Shown: positions 1 through 8,694, counted from the stretch's first letter. The stretch is 54,368 nucleotides of DNA from Acidobacteriota bacterium (GCA_003225295.1 QHYZ01000089.1:1-54368); one strand, 5' to 3'. Program-made: numbers and translations. The notes: a model not told the origin generated them from the sequence alone.

Positions 1-1
1 C

Positions 2-127
2 TACACGGGAATCAACGCCTGGGGACAGGAAGGCTCTGGCTTGGCTGGCACAGCAAGTGAAACCGGCCTGGTCGAACCAGGAACTTTGCCGTGGGTGAAT
101 ACTCATTTTCACTCACAAGAAAGATAG
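2..127 (+). CDS. C-terminal end of an unidentified protein, cut by the window edge
   Basis: An open frame runs in from the left edge and ends at TAG 125-127, giving 41 residues that include GINAWGQEGSGLAGTASE and end PWVNTHFHSQER. The composition is Gly-, Thr- and His-containing and looks like real protein, not a random frame. I do not recognise the family. The stop lies 8 bases before a GTG that gives the next gene a sensible signal peptide, so the two could be co-transcribed. The frame could still be chance, because only 41 codons are visible. Confidence 0.4.
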   Translation, partial: YTGINAWGQEGSGLAGTASETGLVEPGTLPWVNTHFHSQER

Positions 128-135
128 CAGACTCC

Positions 136-1029
136 GTGGTCTCATTCTCTCGGCGCGCTTTGCTTGGTTGTTTGTCCTTTTCCGTGCTTTGGGCTCTCTA
201 CCTGCCCGTTGCCGCGGCCCAGGAGAACCCTTACTTTGTCGCCTATGACCACTATCTCGAAGAGCCCGGCAACCTGGAGATCGAGTATTTCTCCACCTTG
301 GGCACCCAGCGGGGGGGTAACAACTTCCACGCCTTCTGGACCGAACTAGAATACGGCGCAACCGCTTGGTGGACCACGGAGTTGTACTTGGATGGCCAGA
401 CCAGTTTCGGCGACAGCACGGTGTTTACCGGCTTTCGCTGGGAGAATCGCTTCCGGCCACTGAAGCAGGAACACTTCATCAATCCCGTCCTCTATTTCGA
501 GTATGAAAACAAAAGCGGCGCGGACAAGATCCTCAAAGAAATCGAAGGTCACGACGTGGAATCGGACTTCCTGGTTGCCAATCGACAGGCTCAGAAGGAG
601 CGCATCCACGAAGTGGAGTTAAAGCTTATCCTCTCCAGCACCTTCAAGGGCTGGAACATCACAGAAAACACCCTGGCGGCCAAGAATCTTTCGAATTCTC
701 CCTGGGAATTCGGCTATGCCCTGGGCGCCAGCCGTCCGCTTGCTCTGGAAGCTTCCGCGAAGCGCTGCACGCTCTGTCCGCAAAACTTCATTGGCGGGGT
801 CGAGATGTATGGCGGTCTAGGTGACCGGCACAGTTTTGGTCTTCACGACACCTCGCATTACCTGGCGCCGGTTCTCGCTTGGAATTTACCTTCCGGCTGG
901 ACCTTGCGGATTTCGCCGGGCTTCGGTCTGAACGATAACAGCCATGGCTTTCTCCTGCGCTGGGGCGTGTCGCGGGAAATAGCCGGGTTTGGTTCCATGG
1001 TCAGCCGGCTTTTTGGAGGCCAGCAGTGA
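136..1029 (+). CDS. secreted beta-rich protein, probably outer-membrane; function unknown
   Basis: About 297 residues. The N-terminus has Arg residues, then a hydrophobic stretch (ALLGCLSFSVLWALYLPVAAAQ) ending in an Ala-rich cleavage site, so it is exported. The mature part is rich in alternating aromatic and polar residues (YFSTLG, FWTELEYGATAWWTTELYLDG, RISPGFGLNDNSHGFLLRWGV), typical of a beta-barrel or beta-sandwich. A CTLC pair sits near residue 215 of the mature part. I chose GTG 136, which places the hydrophobic core about 8 residues in and avoids overlap with the preceding frame; GTG 91 is also possible but gives a long 23-residue lead. The stop overlaps the start of the cytochrome c gene by 4 bases, so the two are translationally coupled. 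This suggests an outer-membrane protein working with a periplasmic electron carrier, but that is inference. Confidence 0.75.
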   Translation: MVSFSRRALLGCLSFSVLWALYLPVAAAQENPYFVAYDHYLEEPGNLEIEYFSTLGTQRGGNNFHAFWTELEYGATAWWTTELYLDGQTSFGDSTVFTGFRWENRFRPLKQEHFINPVLYFEYENKSGADKILKEIEGHDVESDFLVANRQAQKERIHEVELKLILSSTFKGWNITENTLAAKNLSNSPWEFGYALGASRPLALEASAKRCTLCPQNFIGGVEMYGGLGDRHSFGLHDTSHYLAPVLAWNLPSGWTLRISPGFGLNDNSHGFLLRWGVSREIAGFGSMVSRLFGGQQ

Positions 1030-1496
1030 AAGCCATGGCCGCGGCACTGGCCGTTTCCGCTTCATTTCTTGCCGTGTCCGTGGTCTTGGCGCAAGGCCGG
1101 AGTTCCGGCAAACCACTCGTCGCCGCCGCGCCCGGATACGATCCAGCCATCTACGCGGAATTGCAAAAGGCGCCTGAAAAGGCGCGCAACCGCGCAAATC
1201 CGTTCGAAAACGATCCGCGCGCCGTTGCTGCCGGCGCCATTCTGTTCGAACAGCACTGCGCGGAATGCCACGGCAAGTCTGCCGAAGGCTCGCCGAAAGC
1301 TCCGAGTCTAGTGGTGAGAGAAGTCCAAAGCGCCACACCGGGAACTCTTTTCTGGCTATTGACCAATGGGGTGGTTCGCAAGAAGATGCCGGTTTGGTCG
1401 AAGCTTCCCGAACCCCAGCGCTGGCAGCTGGTGCGCTACATCAAGTCGCTTGGCGGCCCCGCTCTTAGGGCGGAATCACCCGCTGCCCAGCCTTGA
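1026..1496 (+). CDS. c-type cytochrome, single haem, periplasmic
   Basis: 156 residues with an N-terminal signal (AALAVSASFLAVSVVLAQG) and one haem-binding CxxCH motif (EQHCAECHGKS), preceded by the usual GAILFEQHC context of class I cytochromes. The likely distal Met ligand is in the VVRKKMPVWSKLPE segment, followed by WQLVRYIKSL, the typical C-terminal helix. It would carry electrons in the periplasm; the partner enzyme is not identifiable here. The start is GTG 1026, overlapping the previous stop as GTGA; ATG 1035 is an alternative. The 3' end overlaps the convergent nuclease gene by 21 bases, so the two transcripts could interfere. Confidence 0.9.
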   Translation: MKAMAAALAVSASFLAVSVVLAQGRSSGKPLVAAAPGYDPAIYAELQKAPEKARNRANPFENDPRAVAAGAILFEQHCAECHGKSAEGSPKAPSLVVREVQSATPGTLFWLLTNGVVRKKMPVWSKLPEPQRWQLVRYIKSLGGPALRAESPAAQP

Positions 1497-2480
1497 GGGG
1501 AACGATCTGGAGTTAGCCACCTTGGCGGCTTCGTTCAAGATCATCGCCAAACGCACGCCAGCTTCCGCAAGGCTCGTCTCCGCCGCCTGGGCGGCGCTCG
1601 TTTGATAAACCTCGCCGACGGCCAGGTGCTTGGCGAGCATCCGCTCTCCCATGTGATTGTTTTCGGCGCAGCTCTTCAATTTGATGACCGGTTCGATGGC
1701 AATTTTTTCCGGGAGGGCATCGTAGACCGCCGTCTCCGCTCGCTCGTGGCTCTCCCAGGCCCAGTTGTCCACGTGGATGCCCGCAGCTTCCCAGGCGGCG
1801 CTCTGGGCATGAAATTTCTCGTCCAGTTCGTCGGCGTACCGCAGCGGGCTGGAGATTTCCATGTCGCGTTCCACCATCTCGGTGTCCCAGATCTGATGAA
1901 GATTGGGTGAGTAATCCTCGCGCTCCGGTCGCAGCGCGTTGAGAAGCGGTTGGTGGCCAAAATATTTCACCGGCACACAGTTTCCGCCATTGTCGGCATT
2001 GGTGATGGCGTGCAATGGTTGATGCATATCGCCGACAAAATGGACGAGGTAGCGTATCGCTTCGGCGCGCTTCACTGGATCGGCGGACTTGTCTTTCAGG
2101 ATGGCGCGCTGCTGTTCGATCACGCTGGTCACACATCCCTCCGGACCGCAGTATCCGTCCAGATCGCCCTTATGTTTGCCCCGCGGAATATCGATGTAAT
2201 GCCAGGGCCCGTTCTTGCGCTCATTGCGCACATCATCCGGCCATGTAGAAGCATCCACCAGCAGGTCCGTCGTCGCATTGCCACACCAGCGTTTCAGCTG
2301 CGGATCGATGGAGTTTTCGCCAAGAAGCTTCTCGACCAGTTGACGCGCCTCAGCTGTCAGGTGCTTCTCTGCAATCCAGGCCACCGTTTGGTGACCCTTG
2401 CAGCCCCAGGCCTGGGCCGGAGGAGCGCTGGAGGTCAGAAGCGCGAGAGCGCCCGAAAGAAATACGATTTTATGATTCAT
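1476..2480 (-). CDS. S1/P1-type zinc-dependent nuclease, secreted
   Basis: 334 residues. Signal peptide 1-24 ends PAQA, so the mature protein starts at Trp25, which in the S1/P1 family is itself a zinc ligand. The other ligands can be followed: His30 in WGCKGH, Asp82 in STWPDD, His94 in WHYIDIP, His147/Asp151/His157 in HFVGDMHQPLH, and His195/Asp199 in NLHQIWD. The family cleaves single-stranded DNA and RNA at a trinuclear zinc site; in bacteria this suggests extracellular nucleic-acid scavenging. The frame stays open upstream to 2618, but ATG 2480 gives the signal peptide and avoids overlap with the permease gene. The permease gene lies just upstream on the same strand. Confidence 0.93.
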   Translation of the reverse strand: MNHKIVFLSGALALLTSSAPPAQAWGCKGHQTVAWIAEKHLTAEARQLVEKLLGENSIDPQLKRWCGNATTDLLVDASTWPDDVRNERKNGPWHYIDIPRGKHKGDLDGYCGPEGCVTSVIEQQRAILKDKSADPVKRAEAIRYLVHFVGDMHQPLHAITNADNGGNCVPVKYFGHQPLLNALRPEREDYSPNLHQIWDTEMVERDMEISSPLRYADELDEKFHAQSAAWEAAGIHVDNWAWESHERAETAVYDALPEKIAIEPVIKLKSCAENNHMGERMLAKHLAVGEVYQTSAAQAAETSLAEAGVRLAMILNEAAKVANSRSFPSRLGSG

Positions 2481-2568
2481 TGATTCTGGCCCCATCGGGG
2501 CAGCCCGGTTTGCTCGATCGGGGCTCACCGCCGAAGCGTTGGCTAGGTGCGCTGCCCACGGCGCGGCG

Positions 2569-3639
2569 TCAGGCGCTGAGCCAGCGCCCGATCGGTTTCC
2601 ACGATTCGGTGTGATCACAGATCACGCGCAACGCCGCGGTAATGGGAATGGCCAAAACCAATCCCATGCCTCCCCACACCCAGCCCCAGAAGAGCAGCGC
2701 GATGGTGATGGCCACGGCATTCAAGCGCACCCGGCGGCCCACCAGTTGTGGCGCAACCAGATTGATGGCCAAAACGTGGATGGCAGTGAGCGTCGCGGCA
2801 ATCAGAACAAACTGGCCGAAGGTTCTCCACTTGGCCAGCGCAATAACAAAGGCCGGCAGCCAGGCCATCACGGCCCCGATGTACGGCACCATGTTCAGAA
2901 CTCCTGACACGATGCCCGTGAGAATGGGATACTCCATCCCGATGACCCAAAAAAACAGGCTGCTCGCCCCGATTACTATCAGCGTCAGCATGGTCATTCC
3001 CGCGAGGTAATCGCGCAGGACATCGCGCAAGTCTTCCAGCGTTTCTTTGACTTGCGTACGGCGCGAAGCGGGAAAGAGTTGCAACGTCCCGTGCCACACC
3101 TGGCGCTTCTCCGCCAGCATAAAAAAAGCCAGGAAGGGCAGGAAGGTAATTTCCAGGAACAGCGCGTACAGCGAGCCAATGCCGCGGAAGATCAGCGTGC
3201 GCACGACCCCGGGCTCTGCCCGCCCCGCGGTTGCGGACGGCAAGCCTGGCTCCGGCGCAATCTCGGATACTTGCCCCTCGATTCCTCTGATTTTCCCTTC
3301 CACGGCGCCGGCCGCCTGCTGCAGAACGCTGCTATATTTTGGCCAGTTCTCGGCGAAATCCGCGGTACGTGCCCACAGTCCGTAGCCGACCGCAGGCAGC
3401 ACGGCGATCAGAATCAGCACCATGACCATGGCGCCCAGGGTACGGGGCAGCCCCAGCCTTTCCAGAAATTCCACCGCGGGATCCAGAAAGTAGGCCAGCA
3501 GAATGGAGAGCAACAGGGTGATCACCACGCCGGCCGCGTAATAAAAGAAAAGCAGAATGATGGCCGCGGCGATCACACGCATGCTGAAGTTTGAACTGGT
3601 GAAGCGAACGATCGATGGTGGCGTTGGTGTGGTGGACAC
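2569..3639 (-). CDS. AI-2E family (PerM/UPF0118) membrane transporter
   Basis: 356 residues, polytopic. Two N-terminal helices (MRVIAAAIILLFFYYAAGVVITLLLSIL) lead to the LAYFLDPAVEFLERLGLPRTLGAM loop typical of the family. A central soluble segment (about 80-150) follows, then a cluster of C-terminal helices including SGVLNMVPYIGAVMAWLP and LVAPQLVGRRVRLNAVAITIALLFWGWVWGGMG, both diagnostic. Members are linked to autoinducer-2 or small-solute export and some are Na+/H+ antiporters; the substrate here is unknown. The start read is GTG 3637-3639. It is divergent from glmM across about 250 bases and 88 bases upstream of the nuclease start. Confidence 0.92.
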   Translation of the reverse strand: MSTTPTPPSIVRFTSSNFSMRVIAAAIILLFFYYAAGVVITLLLSILLAYFLDPAVEFLERLGLPRTLGAMVMVLILIAVLPAVGYGLWARTADFAENWPKYSSVLQQAAGAVEGKIRGIEGQVSEIAPEPGLPSATAGRAEPGVVRTLIFRGIGSLYALFLEITFLPFLAFFMLAEKRQVWHGTLQLFPASRRTQVKETLEDLRDVLRDYLAGMTMLTLIVIGASSLFFWVIGMEYPILTGIVSGVLNMVPYIGAVMAWLPAFVIALAKWRTFGQFVLIAATLTAIHVLAINLVAPQLVGRRVRLNAVAITIALLFWGWVWGGMGLVLAIPITAALRVICDHTESWKPIGRWLSA

Positions 3640-3888
3640 GAGCGGCTCCGGTGCTCCACGTTAACACATTCTCCGAAACTGTTTACGATGTCCTAGTCCG
3701 GCGTGGCGATCCAGCAAATCTGGAAGGCTGGTTGCGCCGATTCTTAAGATAGTCCGGAGTAATAGATGAGGCATGGGCTGGAGCGGGCCGTAAGTCATGG
3801 TTTTCCCTATGTTAAGCTTTGCTGAGGTCGTGGGCAGGGAAGTTGGCTGGACAATCGATCGCACGGTCGGGAGACAGGGTTCTTCGAA

Positions 3889-5232
3889 ATGGGCAAAGAG
3901 TTTTTTGGAACCGACGGGATTCGCGGCGTACCGGGCACGCCGCCGCTGGACGACGCCACGCTCTACGCCACGGGACGCTCTCTCGGCGCGTATCTCAGGA
4001 GAGAACATGGCGCGGCTCATGTCCTCATCGGCCTGGACACTCGCGAATCTGGTCCGCACATGGCCTCCTTGCTCGCCGCGGGTCTCCGGCAGGCTGGCGC
4101 GAGGGTGGCTTTCGCCGGGGTGATCACCACTCCCGGGGTGGCTTGTCTGGTGCGCCAAAATGATTTTCAAGCCGGCGTGGTCATCTCCGCCTCGCACAAT
4201 CCATTTCCAGACAACGGTGTGAAGTTGTTCTCGCACGCCGGAATGAAATTCCCCGACGCTGTCGAAGAACAGCTGGAAGCGGGCATCTTGAAGCTCCGGG
4301 GCGAACCCGCGCCAAAGAATTTGCCGCCGCTCACGCCCGATGAATCTCTTCACGCGGAATATCTGGCCTTTCTCCGCAAGCGGTTCATTCCCGGCGCGAA
4401 GCTCAGCGGTTTCCGAATCGTCCTGGACTGCGCCAATGGCGCAGCCTCGAAGCTGGGCCCGGAGCTGTTTCGGTCGCTAGGTGCCGAGGTCATCGCCATG
4501 GGCGATTTACCGGACGGCCGGAACATCAACGCCGGCTGCGGTTCGATGCACCTGGACGGCCTCGAAAAACGCGTCGTCGCTGAAAAAGCGCGTCTCGGTG
4601 TGGGCTTTGACGGTGATGCCGACCGCGCGCTGTTTGTCTGCGAAAGCGGAAAAATCGTGAATGGTGACGGCGTGCTTCTTGCTGCCGCGCGCTTCCTCAA
4701 GTCTCAGAATAAGCTCAAAGGTGACCGCGTCGTGGCCACCTCCATGTCCAATCTGGGTCTGGAGCGCGCGCTGGCCAGCGAAAACATTTCCCTGGCCCGT
4801 GCCGCCGTCGGCGACCGCTATGTCCTTGAAGAGATGCTTCAGAGCGGCACGGTGCTGGGAGGCGAACAGTCCGGCCACATCATTTTTCTCGAGGACAGCC
4901 CTGCCGGTGACGGCCTGCTCACGGCAGCAAAAATTGCCTCCCTTGTCTCTCTGAACGGCAAGATGGAATCTCTGGTGGAAGGCCTTAAGGATTATCCACA
5001 ACTGATCGTCAATGTGCAGGTGCGTTCGAAACCGCCGCTCGAGACGCTTCCGGAAGTCTCTCGCGCCTTAGCCGAAGCTCAATCCGCACTGGGCGACAAA
5101 GGCCGCGTGGTGCTGCGTTACTCCGGCACCGAGCAGCTTGCCCGCGTCATGGTCGAAGCCGAACACGAAGCCGACGTCCAGCGTTTCAGCCAGTCGCTCG
5201 CCAAGGCCCTCCATTCTTCCATCGGCGCCTGA
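3889..5232 (+). CDS. glmM: phosphoglucosamine mutase
   Basis: 447 residues, the usual GlmM length. It interconverts glucosamine-6-phosphate and glucosamine-1-phosphate, feeding UDP-GlcNAc for peptidoglycan and LPS. Visible motifs: KEFFGTDGIRG at the N-terminus; the phosphoserine loop ISASHNPFPDNG with the active Ser at 102; the Mg2+ loop DGDADR at 241-246; the sugar-binding GGEQSGH; and the phosphate-binding RYSGTEQLARVMVE near the C-terminus. The order is that of GlmM, not ManB/Pgm. The start ATG 3889 begins directly with the conserved MGKEFFGTDGIRG, so it is secure although no clear Shine-Dalgarno is seen. The next gene follows after 19 bases. Confidence 0.97.
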   Translation: MGKEFFGTDGIRGVPGTPPLDDATLYATGRSLGAYLRREHGAAHVLIGLDTRESGPHMASLLAAGLRQAGARVAFAGVITTPGVACLVRQNDFQAGVVISASHNPFPDNGVKLFSHAGMKFPDAVEEQLEAGILKLRGEPAPKNLPPLTPDESLHAEYLAFLRKRFIPGAKLSGFRIVLDCANGAASKLGPELFRSLGAEVIAMGDLPDGRNINAGCGSMHLDGLEKRVVAEKARLGVGFDGDADRALFVCESGKIVNGDGVLLAAARFLKSQNKLKGDRVVATSMSNLGLERALASENISLARAAVGDRYVLEEMLQSGTVLGGEQSGHIIFLEDSPAGDGLLTAAKIASLVSLNGKMESLVEGLKDYPQLIVNVQVRSKPPLETLPEVSRALAEAQSALGDKGRVVLRYSGTEQLARVMVEAEHEADVQRFSQSLAKALHSSIGA

Positions 5233-5251
5233 GCAGCTTGCGGCAAAACTT

Positions 5252-6202
5252 ATGAACATCCTCAAGCATCTCTGCGTCGCCATCCTGACGCCCTTGGCGC
5301 TCATGAGCTGTCTTGCTGCTGCGGCACAAACGCGGACCGTGGCTCTGACTTTTGATGATCTCCCCGTAGCGGCCACGCCAGGTCCAAGCGTAAATCCCGC
5401 CGAAGCGCAAGCGGTCAACCGCGCCTTATTAGAGGCCTTAAAGAAACATCGCGCCCCAGCCATCGGGTTTGTAAACGGGAAGACCGCTGGAGAATTGGGA
5501 AGCGATAACGGCCAACAGATTTTGCAGCAATGGGCGCGGGAAGGCCTTGACTTAGGGAATCACACTTTTTCGCACGCGGACTTGAACAACATTACGCTCG
5601 AACAGTTCAAGCAGGAAGTTGTCACTGGCGAAGACTCCTTTCGGCCACTGCTTGCTGAAGTTGGGAAGACTCCCCATTACCTGCGCTTTCCTTACAATCA
5701 CACCGGAGATACAAAAGAAAAACACGATTCCGTTGCCCTGTTTCTGAAAGAGCGTGGCTACCGAATTGCCGCCTGCACCATCGACAACGAAGATTATTTG
5801 TTCAACGCCGCGTACCTTCAAATGCTGGCAAAGAAGGATGAGGACTCGGCCGCCAAACTTCGCCGTGCGTATTTGGCTTACACGGCGGTCGAAATTGATT
5901 ACTATGGCTATCTTCACAAGCGGATATTTGGTCGGGAAATTCCGCAAATAATGCTGCTTCATGTAAACCGGCTGAACGCTGATGTGATTGACGAGATCCT
6001 TGTTATTTTTGAGAAAAAGCAATATCGGTTCGTCTCTGTGGAGGCCGCGCAATCCGATCCCGCCTATGGTGTCCCTGATACGCTGGTAACGAAGTTCGGA
6101 CCCATGTGGGGTTATCGGTGGGCCAAGGAACTCGGTATTAAAGTGGATGGAAGCCTGGAGTCCGAGCCGCCCGCATGGATCGCGCAGTACGGGAAAAAAT
6201 AA
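5252..6202 (+). CDS. polysaccharide deacetylase (CE4/NodB-like), exported
   Basis: 316 residues from ATG 5252. The N-terminus is hydrophobic (LCVAILTPLALMSC) and may be cleaved as a lipoprotein at LMSC or after the Ala run. NodB motifs: TFDD 33-36 (catalytic base and metal Asp), HTFSH 104-108 (metal His pair) and RFPYNHTG 145-152 (motif 3). The C-terminal half (HKRIFGREIPQIMLLHVNRLNADV) matches the motif 5 area, with Leu-His. Members remove N-acetyl groups from peptidoglycan, chitin or other sugars; the substrate is not readable here. It lies 19 bases after glmM in the same direction and may share its transcript. By eye it is less GC-rich than glmM. Confidence 0.9.
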   Translation: MNILKHLCVAILTPLALMSCLAAAAQTRTVALTFDDLPVAATPGPSVNPAEAQAVNRALLEALKKHRAPAIGFVNGKTAGELGSDNGQQILQQWAREGLDLGNHTFSHADLNNITLEQFKQEVVTGEDSFRPLLAEVGKTPHYLRFPYNHTGDTKEKHDSVALFLKERGYRIAACTIDNEDYLFNAAYLQMLAKKDEDSAAKLRRAYLAYTAVEIDYYGYLHKRIFGREIPQIMLLHVNRLNADVIDEILVIFEKKQYRFVSVEAAQSDPAYGVPDTLVTKFGPMWGYRWAKELGIKVDGSLESEPPAWIAQYGKK

Positions 6203-6349
6203 CGCCCCTTTCACCGTTTTCTATCCGCTCGCCCGGGAACTTTTTCGCCGCTCGCGACATTACACTTAGTGAAGGACTGGAGTCGGCTTGCCATCGAAGA
6301 CGCACTGCCGGCGCTCGTTCTAAATTCGGAGGCTCTTTCTCGAGATGCC

Positions 6350-7009
6350 ATGGACGAGATGCCCAGCACCTCAACGAACTCTCGAAGCACACCGGCGCCG
6401 GCAAACACCGGCGTCAGCGACGAACGGCTCATGCTGGCTTTTTCGCAGGGTTCTCAGGATGCCTTTACACAACTCTTCTCCCGCTACCAGCAGCCGATCT
6501 ATGGATTTTTCCGCCGCCGTGTCGCCGAACCCGCTCACGCGGAGGAACTCACCCAGGAAACATTTCTCGCCCTGCTCCGCGCCGCCACTCGCTACCAACC
6601 ACGCGCGCTCTTTCGCACTTATCTCTATGCCATAGGCTTCAAGATACTGCGCGTCCACCGCCGCAAAGCCGCCTTCCGCGCCACGTTCTTTGGCCAAAGA
6701 AACTCCGCACTCGATCCCTCCAAGCGGGATGCCACCGAGTCCGGTCTGTGGGTCCGCCGCGCGGTGGAAAAGCTCGAGCCCATCGACCGCGAAGTCCTCA
6801 TGCTCCGTGAATTTGAGCAGTTGAGCTACGCGGAAATCGCCGACCTCTTGCAGCTTCCTCTAAACACTGTTCGCTCACGGCTGTTTCGTGCCCGTACCGC
6901 GCTACGCACTTTGCTCGAACCTGCTTCATCGCCCTCCGCAAAAGGTGCGATGCAGGTTCGGCAGGAGCCTGCTTCGCAGCCCATGGCCCAGAAAGGAGAA
7001 CGCGCATGA
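6350..7009 (+). CDS. ECF-type RNA polymerase sigma factor
   Basis: 219 residues from ATG 6350. Sigma region 2 is LMLAFSQGSQDAFTQLFSRY through AEELTQETFLALLRAATRY, and region 4 is LEPIDREVLMLREFEQLSYAEIADLL followed by the helix-turn-helix NTVRSRLFRARTALRTLL. It lacks a sigma-70 region 1 or 3, so it is an ECF sigma. The stop overlaps the start of the anti-sigma gene by 4 bases, so production of the pair is coupled. An in-frame GTG at 6269 would add 27 residues; no start has an ideally spaced Shine-Dalgarno. The C-terminal 30 residues (SSPSAKGAMQVRQEP...) are an unstructured extension. Confidence 0.93.
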   Translation: MDEMPSTSTNSRSTPAPANTGVSDERLMLAFSQGSQDAFTQLFSRYQQPIYGFFRRRVAEPAHAEELTQETFLALLRAATRYQPRALFRTYLYAIGFKILRVHRRKAAFRATFFGQRNSALDPSKRDATESGLWVRRAVEKLEPIDREVLMLREFEQLSYAEIADLLQLPLNTVRSRLFRARTALRTLLEPASSPSAKGAMQVRQEPASQPMAQKGERA

Positions 7010-8247
7010 GCACCAATGCGCATCCCTGCGCACCTGAAGAAGTCATGGCGTTCGTTGACGGCGAACTTCCTGCCGATCTGGCACATTCCATCTCCATGCA
7101 CATCGACCAATGCGCCCAGTGCCATGAAGCCGCCGCCGCTCTCAGGAGTACTTCTCATTCGCTCTCCGAGTGGCGGATCGATCCAGTTGACTCTCTCTGC
7201 CCACCGGAAGCAGCGGCTTCGACCTTTCTCTCCGAGGTCCAAGGCTGGCTCCGCCGCCTCCAGTTGCTCGTCTCTGGCCCATTGCCTTGGGCGTTGGCCT
7301 GTCTCTTATTGGCGTTCTTAATTGGGGCGCAACGCTACAAACGCCCATCGCGCGAAAGCATTTTCACGAAATACCAGGTGGCTCCGGCCAGCTCTCCACG
7401 GCCAGCGGGACCTCAGGCCCACCTCGGCGGAGCCATCCCTGAGGAGGAGGCCTACAGCTACAGTGGCTCTGAAACAAATGGAAGGACGATTTCTGTTGAC
7501 CGCGGCACCTTGAACCAGAAGACCGGTCTCTCTTTGCCGTACGCTCCGTTGATTGCGCGCACGGTCACCCTTTCCGTGGTGGTCAAGGATTTTGACACGG
7601 CGCGCGCCGCACTGGACGCGACCCTTCGACGGCACAACGGATATGCTGCCGCGCTGAGCGTGGCGACACCGCAGGGGGCCGCGCTCACTCTTCAGGCCTC
7701 GTTGCGAATCCCCGCGCCTCAGCTTCTCTCCGCGGTTGCTGAACTGAAAGCACTCGGCCGCGTTGAACTAGAAACGCAAGGCGGCGAGGAAGTCACCGAG
7801 CAACACGCTGATCTTGTGGCGCGCCTGAAAAACTCCCGCGAAACGGAAGAGCGCCTTCAAGATGTGCTGCGCAACCGCACCGGCAAAGTGAAAGAAGTCC
7901 TCGAAGTCGAGGAGGAAATCGCGCGCGTTCGCGGCGAGATCGAGCAGAGGGAAGCCCAGCAGCAAACCCTGGAGCACCGCGTCAACTTCGCCACCATCGA
8001 GCTGAAACTTGCCGAAGAGTACCAGGCACAGCTCTCGACGCCCTCCCCCTCGGTTCGGAGTCAACTCCGGAACGCGGGCGTCAATGGTTTCCGCAGCGCC
8101 TTCCAGAGTCTTCTTCGGCTAGTCCTGTTTCTCGCCGAATCGGGTCCCACGCTATTGCTCTGGCTGATGATCCTCTCGTTCCCTGCTTGGCTGCTGTGGC
8201 GGCGTTATCAGCGCTCTCTCGCCATGGGTTCACAGGCGGCAATTTGA
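7006..8247 (+). CDS. membrane anti-sigma factor with zinc finger and DUF4349-like domain
   Basis: 413 residues. The N-terminus carries a ZAS-type anti-sigma zinc site: MHIDQCAQC with His32-x3-Cys36-x2-Cys39, after FVDGELP, the standard context. A membrane helix follows at about 86-107 (LLVSGPLPWALACLLLAFLIG). The outer part resembles DUF4349: a beta segment (LSVVVKDFDTARAALDATLRRHNGYAAAL), then a coiled coil at about 265-330 (LKNSRETEERLQDVL, VEEEIARVRGEIEQREAQQ) and NFATIELKL. A second membrane helix near 375-400 ends in LLWRRYQRSL. By family logic the cytoplasmic zinc finger holds the overlapping upstream sigma factor, while the DUF4349 part outside could sense envelope state. The four-base overlap (ATGA) supports pairing. 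Which signal it senses is unknown. Confidence 0.9.
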   Translation: MSTNAHPCAPEEVMAFVDGELPADLAHSISMHIDQCAQCHEAAAALRSTSHSLSEWRIDPVDSLCPPEAAASTFLSEVQGWLRRLQLLVSGPLPWALACLLLAFLIGAQRYKRPSRESIFTKYQVAPASSPRPAGPQAHLGGAIPEEEAYSYSGSETNGRTISVDRGTLNQKTGLSLPYAPLIARTVTLSVVVKDFDTARAALDATLRRHNGYAAALSVATPQGAALTLQASLRIPAPQLLSAVAELKALGRVELETQGGEEVTEQHADLVARLKNSRETEERLQDVLRNRTGKVKEVLEVEEEIARVRGEIEQREAQQQTLEHRVNFATIELKLAEEYQAQLSTPSPSVRSQLRNAGVNGFRSAFQSLLRLVLFLAESGPTLLLWLMILSFPAWLLWRRYQRSLAMGSQAAI

Positions 8248-8350
8248 TACCCGGCAATTCAGCGCGAGCTCCCGCTCATCGCCGTAACCGCTTACATCGC
8301 ATGGCATTCTGATTTCCGCAAGAAACCGACAATAACGATATTCCCTAGCT

Positions 8351-8368
8351 AGCTCGAGCGCTCGAGCT
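8351..8368. repeat. 18-base perfect palindrome
   Basis: AGCTCGAGCGCTCGAGCT reads the same on both strands. It lies 104 bases after the anti-sigma stop, with no T-tract after it. It could be a dimeric regulator site or a processing or rho-linked hairpin for the sigma operon. Function is unknown. Confidence 0.6.
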
Positions 8369-8606
8369 TCCCGTCCGTGTCACCGCGGTCGCCACTTAGA
8401 GGTCCACCTCCGAAAGAGTGCTCCCAAAGAATGGAGAGTCCCGCGGCCATTCTGTGGGATTTTGTAGAGAGGCGCTAGGTAACATCGTGTTTGTCCGGCC
8501 GGTCCTGACGCTAACCACCGTGGTTTCAAGCAACTCGGTAGTTTCGGGGGGAACAGTCACCGCTGGCACGCGGGTTGCTCTCTGATTGGTAACTTATAAG
8601 ATTGGC

Positions 8607-8694
8607 TTCCCGGGGTGGCCGGAACCGATCCTCGACTCGGTTACCGGTTTGGGGCGTCAATTACAAAGAGGGGGCTTGCACCAGCCCCCTTTTT
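8607..8694 (+). ncRNA. candidate small RNA ending in an intrinsic terminator
   Basis: About 90 bases after a TATAAG box (8595-8600) form two hairpins. The first pairs 8619-8628 (CCGGAACCGA) with 8637-8647 (TCGGTT, bulged A, CCGG) around an 8-base loop. The second is the terminator at 8670-8694. No gene upstream needs this terminator closely, as the anti-sigma gene ends 420 bases before, so an independent transcript is plausible. The 5' end is a guess because the -35 region is poor. It resembles no RNA family I know. Confidence 0.35.
8670..8694 (+). terminator. rho-independent terminator
   Basis: GGGGGCT (8670-8676), a 6-base loop and AGCCCCC (8683-8689), followed by TTTTT. Strong stem and T-tract for plus-strand transcription. 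Confidence 0.85.
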
